A DNA stretch of 40,082 nucleotides from an uncultured Chitinophagales bacterium (GTDB taxonomy: Bacteria; Bacteroidota; Bacteroidia; Chitinophagales; UBA2359): assembly GCA_937927195.1 (NCBI GenBank), contig CALBCY010000033.1, positions 1-40,082 of the forward strand. Reading direction: 5' to 3'. Positions 9,601 to 17,200 of the stretch are shown here, in pieces (within the stretch, counting starts at the first letter, position 1; each line of letters starts with the position of its first letter). A program made the position numbers and the translations under genes. The notes under the pieces are model-generated. The model was not told the origin of the DNA and ran no database searches. It was given only the letters and a program-made list of their open reading frames with translations.

Positions 9601-10620
9601 TCCGATTGCACAGTCGTTCCAGGTTGAATTTCCAATAGCATTTGGCGTGTCATTAAATCCTGACAGGACGTAGTCGTTGTCAAACAGGTATTCATAATCG
9701 TTTAGGAATTCGTTGACGAATTCGAAATCATCTTCATTGCAATTTGAACAATGTTGTGCGCTGGTTTCGCCTCCCCAAATGTGTCGAAGGTTCAGCCAAT
9801 GTCCAACTTCGTGACTTAGAACATAATCATAATTATGCCTAGTAGAGTTCGGATCGAATTGTGGGTCAAATGCCCAAGCAGCAATGGTTGGACCATCGTA
9901 AAGTTCATTGCCATCGCCTGGATTGTAACTATGGCTTGATGTTGGATAATAAGAGACGCCTGAGTTATCATTTGGTGTGGCTCTTTCTACGACATAAACA
10001 TTCATGTATTTATTTCTTGGCCATTGAACAATTTGTTTGTATCCGGTACCGTGACCTAAACCCAAAAAAGTTTTATAGGATTGTTGTTTGGTGATCCCAA
10101 TTGTAGGGTTACCATTGGGATCTTTGTCGGCTAGTTTAAAATGGAAACGATTTGCTGGAGCATAAAACTGAGCACTTACCTCACAATCATCCGACTCCAT
10201 GCAATTTTGGGCAGTTATCCCATTGAAATCTTCATTGAGTTTGTTAATGGCTCTGAAAGCCTGAGCATTTACCGCCAACAAATCAGGGTCACCGCAATCG
10301 TAAATGTAATGGAAGACGACCGGGATGGTATCTCCATCGTCAGAATTTTTTTGTGTTTTTTGTTGTGTGATTACTGAATCAATTTTTTGCATCATTTGCA
10401 AAAGGACCGCTTCATCTTGCGCTTCTTTTTCTGGAAAAGATTCGTACAATTCTTTGTAGGATCTTGCTACTCCGCACATTTCCGTTTCTTCGTTGGCGCT
10501 CTGTTCTTCTAGAAATGATGGTGCATTTTGGGCTATAATATTTAAGGATGGGGGCAAAACAATGGCAATGAATAACATGGCCAATAGCAAATAGATTTTT
10601 TTGTTGATAAAATTTATCAT
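6664..10620 (-). CDS. Secreted M43-type metalloprotease with GEVED and T9SS type A sorting domains
   Basis: A 1318-residue protein. Residues 1-31 form a signal peptide (hydrophobic YLLLAMLFIAIVLPP). The peptidase part has the zinc site H270-E271-V-G-H274-x5-H280 (HEVGHWLNLRH), a downstream CSNC/DTPNA region and a Met-turn FMNYTPCASMFSRGQ near 378, the signature of the M43 cytophagalysin/pappalysin group; E271 is the general base, so it should be active. A long beta-rich central part of unclear type follows. Near 1080-1170 is a GEVED domain (WVWIDFNEDGFYLPSE ... GEIEDYAV). The end (about 1230-1318) is a type A T9SS domain: KAVPNPFKDNLDL, IDINIFDFNG, GVYFIRLKT, KVLKIE. It is exported to the cell surface or medium by T9SS and probably degrades proteins. 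It stands alone, convergent with the DUF4132 gene. Confidence 0.93.
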   Translation of the reverse strand: MINFINKKIYLLLAMLFIAIVLPPSLNIIAQNAPSFLEEQSANEETEMCGVARSYKELYESFPEKEAQDEAVLLQMMQKIDSVITQQKTQKNSDDGDTIPVVFHYIYDCGDPDLLAVNAQAFRAINKLNEDFNGITAQNCMESDDCEVSAQFYAPANRFHFKLADKDPNGNPTIGITKQQSYKTFLGLGHGTGYKQIVQWPRNKYMNVYVVERATPNDNSGVSYYPTSSHSYNPGDGNELYDGPTIAAWAFDPQFDPNSTRHNYDYVLSHEVGHWLNLRHIWGGETSAQHCSNCNEDDFEFVNEFLNDYEYLFDNDYVLSGFNDTPNAIGNSTWNDCAIGSNSCPDAGEKWADEFCGEVIPSSESSIIQIDMYDNFMNYTPCASMFSRGQIKFMKLILQSSISDRNNLISETNLQDCFYLNNEPNMVLMEDAFVEDRYEDGCISGEIGIRLRNGLKFHSAYIDQTLSNSFYQNSALPNGLQLEVMVNDVDSATLILSCSSNLEDHETDLSFQFTLGANSNPFTALLGSINSENRTKNIRLDFSNFEHGVKYESFAYENYVGPEALSYKWIPIESENRKFNIFLIHNQNPEEYVIETSSGLSIIIDEPTDPYQMRLTKSFNDGQLIEGLAADIIQDGNTYLIDKDNLPFDQEAYFYLGFQLNDCESMVKTGWIRFQEEPTCDGIKIIDYAINNEAEMFYAGQIDQAVLRMNRSDFEQKSNLEFNEIKIDLVQTDPNQVFCTDCNLINGVDYEIELFSFDNSEINTSDFLLEILEPTKAVLSLSNAVNLNQNINVGLNLNNSCFENVFDLNDLEILVEPYLFEGPIYSNSPSPGFESGSTWQALLIGDVNQDFSTYQSQFGLYTYAATESSLGGFAAYVAAPFHYNAYCKNNSNELKLLDYLEEASNGEYKPVGTGDVDEEGQPPNWELYLSQEYLNTMLGEEKYISLQFLDDCSTVHYFWVKIYINSAGVVSIIDGLISQESDVPIGIGEIPSNDIACDPQTTEAIDYLSISSIEFVDEFLNVSGSNSYSDYSDLGAIDLLTGENYILNLEMVNDLSPNHSTGANWYVWIDFNEDGFYLPSEIVGAYHQEDIFATPFTDANFVIPAGNSPGIYTMRVILSLNEISSLNACQDFYSGEIEDYAVNIIEDCLSDKVLESALVAGNHQVENSITMQNNAFVSPQSSLSLKAGKYIEILPKTIVSKHSNFIAQIIPCGTTANKTQEAVLEKPAIVVDEISLKAVPNPFKDNLDLNFVLSKPEIIDINIFDFNGKAIVNLFNKERFDSGEHSIQVKTHQFESGVYFIRLKTQHEVLVRKVLKIE

Positions 10621-11025
10621 CGCAATAGTATTTTATGGTTAACCAGATTGAAGCATTGGTTTTATAAAAAATGTTCCAGCGCTTCAATTTGGATGAAATA
10701 AATTCCAAGACTGTTTTGGTTAAAAGACAGCATTGCGGTAATATGAACTCGAACACAGGTAATAGATTACTTGTATCCATGTAATTAAATTGCAGATTTG
10801 AAAAAGAAAGAAAACCAAGGAAAGATTGCATGCAGAAATAAACTCTGCCTTCTGAAGGGTTTCACTTATATAATGCAAAAATTTGAGAATGCCAGTCTTT
10901 TTAGGTGGCTGAAATAGAGTTTAACGCAGAAACTACAAAATCAAAAGCCTGAAAAACGCTTGCATTTAGGGGCTTAAGAAGAACTTTAGAGGAGATAAAT
11001 TTCACGAAAAAAAAACATTTTATAA
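10621..11025. other. Intergenic region upstream of the M43 protease
   Basis: About 400 bases without a gene I can support. The overlapping minus-strand frame at 10412-10831 has no family features and lies partly over the protease signal peptide. The region should hold the protease promoter, but no clear TAnnTTTG-type Bacteroidota promoter was located. Confidence 0.5.
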
Positions 11026-11063
11026 TAAAAAAAAGGGCCGCAAGAAATTTTCTTACGGCCCTT
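11026..11063 (-). terminator. Rho-independent terminator of the P-domain gene
   Basis: Read on the minus strand, a GC-rich stem (AAGGGCCG(T)AAGAAA paired with TTTCTTG(C)GGCCCTT, one mismatch) runs straight into a T-run complementary to the A-run at 11026-11034. It lies 30 bases after the stop of the P-domain gene and is the best intrinsic terminator in the window, marking the 3' end of the repeat-protein locus. Confidence 0.85.
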
Positions 11064-11093
11064 TGAGCATTATATTTTTAGAATGATGGCGTA

Positions 11094-11807
11094 CTACATA
11101 AGTACGATGTCTAAACCCCAATTAATGAGACGTCCAGTATCTTTTGGAAGCGAATCATTTACTTTGATCGACCAAGCACCCTTTGCAGACTCTCCATTGA
11201 ACTTTTCCAAATCCTTTTTAGTAAAAGTCTTTTTCAAATTCTTTTTTCCAGCACCAATTCTTTTTTGAAGAACTTGTTCGGTGCCTGAAGGACTAACAAG
11301 GCTCAAGGTTAAATCACCTACAAAATCATGCGCAATATTTACATTGCATTTCATAGACTTTATTTTACCAGCCTCATGACAATGATGTTTACTAATCAAA
11401 GATTTGGCTGCTTTGTCTGGGATGAAAGTTTCTGATTTTGGAGAATCAGCAAATTTCATATTCAATGTCCATGAATTTAGGTAACCCGTTTTTCCTTTAC
11501 CTGTATCAGAAACGTTTATCGTCCAATTTCCTTTGGATTTTAAGCCAACAAATTTTTTCAATTCTTTGGCTCCATAGGATTTTACCAAAAACTTTCCTTT
11601 TACTTTCTCTTTTTTATGGAGAACGACTGATTTACCATTTGGTCCGACCAATTTCATGGTCAAGTTTTCAGAAGAGGCGTGCGAAAGATTCACTCTTGCA
11701 CTTATATCGAGGATTTTTGAATCCTTGATAAGTTTAATCACATCGGATGTTCCTTCTTTTGAGCTGACAATTTTTTCACTGATTGCCCTCTGTTTAGAAT
11801 AATTCAT
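11094..11807 (-). CDS. Tandem P-domain (proprotein convertase P-type) protein
   Basis: A 237-residue protein made of two similar beta-sandwich modules. Module 1 (about 22-118) has LTMKLVGPNGKSVVLH, KGNWTINVSDTG and LNSWTLNMKF. Module 2 (about 140-237) has DLTLSLVSPSGTEQVLQ, GAWSIKVNDSLPKDTG and LINWGLDIVLM. The order L-x-SP(S/N)G-T ... L..F.G....G.W.(L/I).V.D ... G.L..W.L is that of the P_proprotein domain. Such domains usually sit behind subtilases or before T9SS tails in exported proteins. Here there is no protease, no signal peptide (start MNYSKQRAISEKIVSS) and no sorting tail, so a cytoplasmic location is predicted. Its start is 36 bases from the stop of the upstream 727-residue repeat protein and it ends at an intrinsic terminator, so it is probably the last gene of that unit. 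A binding or capping partner of the repeat proteins is a reasonable guess only. Confidence 0.85.
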   Translation of the reverse strand: MNYSKQRAISEKIVSSKEGTSDVIKLIKDSKILDISARVNLSHASSENLTMKLVGPNGKSVVLHKKEKVKGKFLVKSYGAKELKKFVGLKSKGNWTINVSDTGKGKTGYLNSWTLNMKFADSPKSETFIPDKAAKSLISKHHCHEAGKIKSMKCNVNIAHDFVGDLTLSLVSPSGTEQVLQKRIGAGKKNLKKTFTKKDLEKFNGESAKGAWSIKVNDSLPKDTGRLINWGLDIVLM

Positions 11808-11843
11808 ATTATTGTAAGTTTAGAATTAAAAAATCAAAAATTA

Positions 11844-14027
11844 CTAAGACATCATTTTTTCTAACTTAGAAACGGTGTCTTTGCTTCCGCCTTCTTTTCC
11901 ACCATCCAATTCTCTTTGCAATGTAATCAATGAATCCCAATCCATTTTGTGCGCCAATTCAGCTTGCTCTGGCCATGAAGTTGGATCGTGCATTTTATAC
12001 TTTGAACCGGCTTTTTCCAGAATAGATTTTAGCTTGCTTGGCGTTGATATTGAAAGAGAACGGAAGTTCTTAATTCCGGCTTTCTTCAATACCTCTTCAA
12101 TTTTTGGGCCAATTCCTTCGATGACCTGTAAATTAGTAACTTTCACATCCCATTTGCTGTACAAATGCTTGTAAGTTCCTGATTTTACTTGACGGCTGTC
12201 GACGATAGTACTTTTTCCTTCTGTTCTTGTTTCACCTACCAAAGTTTTAGAAACCTCAACAGTTTCCATTCCTTGCATCATTTTCATCAATGAGTCGATG
12301 TCAATTTGCTTAACAACTTCTACTTCTTTGATGATTTCTATTGGCACTTCTTTGATCACCTCAATTTCTTTGATCACCTCTACCTCTTTGATCACTTCGA
12401 CCTCTTTAGGTTTGGCTGCTAATTTAACATTCAATGCTTCAATTGAAGCTTCTAATTTGCCATTGGCTTTTTCAAGACCTGTGCATTTAGTTTTCCAATC
12501 TTTCATTTCTGCTAAACCTGCTTTGAGTTTATCAGAGCCGTCATTGAATTTATCATTCAATTTGGCGTGATTTTTCTCAAGAGAGGAATATTTAGAAGAT
12601 AAATCTTTCAATTCAGCCAATCCTGTTTTTAGTTTGTCTGAACCATCAGCGAATCTGTCATTCAATTTAGCGTGGTTTTTCTCAAGCGTCTCATATTTAG
12701 ACATCCAGCTCTTAACTTCTTTCTCGTTAACAACTTCTTTGATAACCTCTACTTCGATTTCTTCCCTTACTTCGTTAACCAAAGTAATTTCTTTGATTAC
12801 TTCAATTGGTATCTGTCTTTCAACTTCGATTTCTTTGATCACCTCATTGACCAATTCAACAATTACTTCTTGGATAAGCTCAACCTCTTTTACAATCTCA
12901 TTGGTTTTCATCAATTCAACCGGAACTTCTTTGATCACCTCTACAGTTTTCACAACCTCCACTGGCACTTCACGAATGACTTCTACCTCTTTAACCACAG
13001 GAACTTCAACTATTTTTTCAACTACTTTTTCCTGGATAACTTCTACTTTTTCTACTTTAAGTTTTTCCTCAATAACTGTAATCATTTTGTCTCTAAAGAC
13101 TTCTACCAATTTCACAGCTTCAACGGGAACATTGTTAACTACTGTTACAATTTTCTCTACTTCTTTGATAACCTCAACTGGCTTTTCTTTGACAATTTCG
13201 ATTTCCTTAACTACCTCAACCAAAACTTCTTTGATCACTTCGACAGCGATTTCTGTAACTTTCTCAACTTCGAAAATCACTTCTTTTTCCTTGATCACTT
13301 CAACAATAACTTCCTTGATCACCTCAACTGGCTTGATCACTTCTCTGATCACTTCAACAGGAACTTCTTTGATAACCTCTACCTCTTTGATTACCTCGAC
13401 TTCCTTGACGATTTCAACATGAACTTCCTTTTCAACAGGAACTTCTTTAATCACTTCTACTCTAACCTCTTTGATCACTTCTACTTCCTTGATCACTTCC
13501 ACAGGAACGGGAACTTCTTTGATCACCTCCACTTCTTTGATCACCTCTACAGGTACCTCAACCGTTTTGATAACCTCAACAGGAACTTCTTTGATCACTT
13601 CGATTTCACTGACAACAGGAACTTCTTTGATCACTTCGATTTCCTTGATTACCTCAACTTCTTTGATAACCTCAACATGAACTGTTTTAATTACTTCAAT
13701 TTCTTTAATAATTTCAACAGGAACCTCTTTGATAATTTCAACAGGAACCTCTTTAATTACTTCAACCAATTTTGGTACTTCAACAGTATTGACTGTTTTG
13801 ACAAGTTTCTCTTTTTTTACTTTAACTTCTTTAACCTTTGGCTTAGTTTTAATGGCTACAGCTTTTTCCTTAATTGCTTCAACCGTTTTAAGCTCTTGTT
13901 TTCTAAATGCAGGACTTTCCTTAAGTACACATTCGTAAGCCAATTGAGCTTTGGCTTTGTTTATTTTAGCTTTCTTGACTATTTTGTCTATCAGCTTTGA
14001 TTTCGAGATAGCTTCTATCTTTCCCAT
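11844..14027 (-). CDS. HU-like N-terminus, VEVIKEV-repeat rod and helix-hairpin-helix protein
   Basis: A frame is open from 14219, but the preferred start is the ATG at 14027 (MGKIEAISKSKLIDKIVKKA), because the upstream part reads through an intergenic hairpin; this gives 727 residues. Residues 7-40 (SKSKLIDKIVKKAKINKAKA..) match the first two helices of HU/IHF proteins, but no DNA-binding beta-arm follows. Residues ~83-430 are repeats of the type VEVIKEVPVEVIKEV. Residues ~430-540 are coiled-coil-like, with two copies of KYxxLEKNHAKLNDxFxDGSDKLK, then a short second repeat block. A conserved linker (TVEVSKTLVGETRTEGKS) and one C-terminal helix-hairpin-helix module (633-727, VIEGIGPKIEEVLKKAGI) complete it. 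There is no signal peptide or membrane segment. It is a shorter, soluble relative of the upstream 1294-residue protein. Function unknown; a filament or DNA-associated scaffold is inferred. Confidence 0.85.
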   Translation of the reverse strand: MGKIEAISKSKLIDKIVKKAKINKAKAQLAYECVLKESPAFRKQELKTVEAIKEKAVAIKTKPKVKEVKVKKEKLVKTVNTVEVPKLVEVIKEVPVEIIKEVPVEIIKEIEVIKTVHVEVIKEVEVIKEIEVIKEVPVVSEIEVIKEVPVEVIKTVEVPVEVIKEVEVIKEVPVPVEVIKEVEVIKEVRVEVIKEVPVEKEVHVEIVKEVEVIKEVEVIKEVPVEVIREVIKPVEVIKEVIVEVIKEKEVIFEVEKVTEIAVEVIKEVLVEVVKEIEIVKEKPVEVIKEVEKIVTVVNNVPVEAVKLVEVFRDKMITVIEEKLKVEKVEVIQEKVVEKIVEVPVVKEVEVIREVPVEVVKTVEVIKEVPVELMKTNEIVKEVELIQEVIVELVNEVIKEIEVERQIPIEVIKEITLVNEVREEIEVEVIKEVVNEKEVKSWMSKYETLEKNHAKLNDRFADGSDKLKTGLAELKDLSSKYSSLEKNHAKLNDKFNDGSDKLKAGLAEMKDWKTKCTGLEKANGKLEASIEALNVKLAAKPKEVEVIKEVEVIKEIEVIKEVPIEIIKEVEVVKQIDIDSLMKMMQGMETVEVSKTLVGETRTEGKSTIVDSRQVKSGTYKHLYSKWDVKVTNLQVIEGIGPKIEEVLKKAGIKNFRSLSISTPSKLKSILEKAGSKYKMHDPTSWPEQAELAHKMDWDSLITLQRELDGGKEGGSKDTVSKLEKMMS
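12737..13781 (-). repeat. VEVIKEV coding repeat block of the 727-residue protein
   Basis: About 350 residues of six- to eight-residue units (EVIKEV, VPVEVIKEV, KPVEVIKEV), more diverged in DNA and protein than the block in the neighbouring gene. Strict alternation of Val/Ile with Glu/Lys suggests extended beta or helical rod structure. Long open frames on the opposite strand here (LITSTSLITST type) are by-products of the repeat. Confidence 0.85.
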
Positions 14028-14172
14028 AGTGTTGTTATTTATAGTAGTTTTAAAAATATTGCAAAGATGTACACAAACTAATATTAGCAATTGTGCAGAA
14101 CCATTTTTTTTGGTGCTGCAAAAATACAACTTTGAAAATAAAAAAAAGAAAATTCTTATTTGGGTAGGAAAA

Positions 14173-14207
14173 GCAACTGGCCCCATTTTGCCAATGGTGC
14201 CAGTTGC
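14173..14207 (-). terminator. Hairpin between the two repeat-protein genes
   Basis: Arms GCAACTGGC (14173-14181) and GCCAGTTGC (14199-14207) pair perfectly, with an inner CCATT/AATGG stem. It lies 18 bases after the stop of the 1294-residue gene. On the minus strand only TTTTCC follows, so termination may be partial and the 727-residue gene may be expressed both by read-through and from its own promoter in the 197-base spacer. Confidence 0.65.
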
Positions 14208-14224
14208 ATTTTTATTCAATTCAA

Positions 14225-17200
14225 TTATTTGCCTCCGTCAAGTTCGTCTTGCCACTTTTGTAGCTCGTCCCACTTGCCTTTAGCAGCATAGTCAGCTTGT
14301 TTTGGCCAAGTTCCTGGATCGTGCATTTGGTACCTAGGTCCTGCCGCTTCAAGTATACCTTTCAACTTCTTGTTAGAAGCTTTGGATAATTGAGCGAAGG
14401 TATAAATACCTGCATCGTAAAGAAGTCCTTGAATCTTTGGTCCAATACCTTCTACTTTGGTAAGTTCGTCCTTGGCACTTTTGCCTGAGGCTTTTTTACC
14501 GCCGTCCAATTCATCTTGCCATTTTTGTAAGGCATCCCATTGACCTTTTGCAGCCATTCCAGATTGCTTACCCCATGTTGATGGATCGTGCATTTGGTAA
14601 CGAGAACCAGCCGCTTCTAAAATTGCTTTTAGACTTGCAATTTTCGATTTAGAAAGATCACTGTAAGTGTAGATACCTGCATCGTAAAGAAGTCCTTGAA
14701 TTTTTGGTCCAATTCCCTCTATCTTGGTAAGATCATCTTTCGCACTTGCAGCTTTCTTAGAACTTCCAGAAGCTTTTTTACCTCCGTCCAATTCATCTTG
14801 CCATTTTTCCAATGCTTCCCATTGACCTTTTGCAGCCATTCCTGATTGCTTACCCCATGTTGATGGATCATGCATTTGGTAACGAGGGCCAGCAGCATCT
14901 AAAATTCCTCTTAGCGTTGCAATTTTCGATTTAGAAAGATCACTGTAAGTGTAGATACCTGCATCGTAAAGAAGTCCTTGAATTTTTGGTCCAATTCCTT
15001 CTATCTTGGTAAGATCACTTCTTTCAGTTGTCAACTCTCTTCTTTCGACTATCTTGCTCTTACCTTCCGTTCTTGTTTCACCAACAACAGATTTCGAAAC
15101 TTCGACAGTACCCATTTTTTCCATCATCGCTTTCAAAGAATTGAAATCAATTTGCTTCACAACTTCGACCTCTTTTACAATTTCGATTGGAACTTCCTTG
15201 ATTACCTCAATCTCTTTGATCACTTGTACTTCTTTGATTACCTCAACTTGTACCTCTTTAATCACTTCGACCTCTTTGATCACCTCGACTTCCTTGATTA
15301 CCTCAACAGGTACTTCTTTGATCACTTCAACCTCTTTAATCACCTCTACCTCTTTGATTACCTCAACAGGTACTTCTTTGATCACCTCAACCTCTTTGAT
15401 CACCTCGACTTCTTTGATCACTTCTACCTCTTTGATTACCTCGACTGGCTTCTCAACTTCTTTGATCACCTCCACTTCTTTGATCACTTCCACTTCTTTG
15501 ATCACCTCCACTTCTTTGATCACTTCAACCTCTTTGATCACCTCGACTTCCTTGATTACCTCGACTGGTACTTCTTTGATTACCTCGACTGGCTTCTCCA
15601 CTTCTTTGATCACTTCCACTTCTTTTATCACTTCTACCTCTTTGATCACCTCGACTTCTTTGATCACTTCTACTTCTTTGATCACCTCGACTGGCTTCTC
15701 AACTTCTTTGATCACTTCTACCTCTTTGATCACTTCGATTTCCTTGATTACCTCTACTGGCTTCTCAACTTCCTTGATTACCTCAACCTCTTTGATCACT
15801 TCTACTTCTTTGATCACTTCGATTTCCTTGATCACTTCAACTTCTTTTGGCTTAGCGGCCAATTTATTTTTAAGATCAATATTAAATCTGTTAAGCTCTT
15901 CGAACTTACCGTTCAAGTTGCCTAAGTTCAGTTCTAAAGAACCATACTTTTTCTTCCAAGCGTTCAATTCGTCGTTGTTAACCACTTCTTTGATTACTTC
16001 GACTTCTTTGATAACCTCGATCTCTTTGATCACTTCTACTTCCTTGATCACCTCTACTGGCTTCTCAATTTCCTTAATCACCTCGATCTCTTTGATCACT
16101 TCTACTTCCTTGATCACCTCTACTGGCTTCTCAATTTCTTTGATCACCTCGATCTCTTTGATCACTTCTACTTCCTTGATTACTTCTACTTCTTTCGGCT
16201 TAGCAGCAAGCTTATTTGTCAAATCAATGTTAAATTTGCTTAGCTCCTCCCACTTAAGATTCAATCCTTGATACTTCGCTTTCCAGCCATCATCCGCTGG
16301 TGTTGCAGCTAATTTAGAACCAAGTCCTTGAATTGTTAAATTCAGATCTTTGATTTTTCCTGGTGCTTTAAGTTTGTCGTAACCACCTCTTAAGCTTGTA
16401 AATGCAGTTGTCCATTTTTGAACTTTGCCATTGTCAACTTTTTCCTTCTCTGGAAGCAATCCAGCTCTTTCTGTATCCACAGTTTTTACTACTTCGTATA
16501 ATTTACCTACTGAAAGATCCAATGTATTGTATTGTTCTTCCATTGCTAGGTACTTCGCTTTCCAACCGTCGTCTGCTGGTGTTGCTGCCAATTTAGAACC
16601 AAGTCCTTGAATTGTTAGATTCAGATCTTTGATTTTTCCTGGTGCTTTAAGCTTGTCATATCCGCTTCTTAGATCTGTGAAGGTCGATGACCATTTTTTC
16701 ACTTTGCCATCGTCTACTTTTTCTTTCTCTGGAATAAGACCTGCTCTTTCTGTATCTACAGTTTTTACTGCTTCGTATAATTTACCTACTGAAAGATCCA
16801 ATGTATTGTATTGATCTTCCATTGCTAGGTACTTCGCTTTCCAGCCATCATCTGCAGGAGTTGCAGCTAGTTTGTCTCCAAGTCCTTGAATCGTTAAGTT
16901 CAATTCCTTGATTTTTCCCGGTTGCGTAAGCTTGCTGTAACCACCTCTAAGTTCAGTGAAGGTCGAAGACCATTTTTTCACTTTGCCATCATCCACTTTT
17001 TCTTTCTCTGGAATAAGGCCTGCTCTTTCGGTATCTACTGTTTTTACTGCTTCATATAGTTTCCCTACAGAAAGATCCAATGTTTTGTATTGCTCTTCCA
17101 TTGCTAGGTACTTCGCTTTCCAGCCATCGTCTGCTGGTGTTGCTGCTAATTTGTCTCCAAGTCCTTGAATCGTTAAGTTCAATTCCTTGATTTTTCCCGG

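Noticed and set aside
6664-10620. Inactive protease, because the usual Gly in HExxHxxGxxH is Asn (HEVGHWLNLRH)
   Set aside because: The Asn at this place is frequent in cytophagalysin-type M43 enzymes and the catalytic Glu271 and all zinc His are present.
10412-10831. 139-residue minus-strand frame overlapping the start of the M43 protease
   Set aside because: It overlaps the signal peptide region in another frame, has atypical composition and no family features.
14028-14219. Upstream extension of the 727-residue protein by 64 residues
   Set aside because: The extension reads through the intergenic hairpin at 14173-14207 and has an improbable composition; the ATG at 14027 opens directly into the HU-like helices.
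12298-16271. Long plus-strand frames rich in LITSTSLITST or FDHFDLFDHL across the repeat genes (up to 442 residues)
   Set aside because: They are the exact antisense of the VEVIKEV repeats; the repeat codons happen to lack stops on the opposite strand. No start context or family match, and the minus-strand proteins have recognisable domains.
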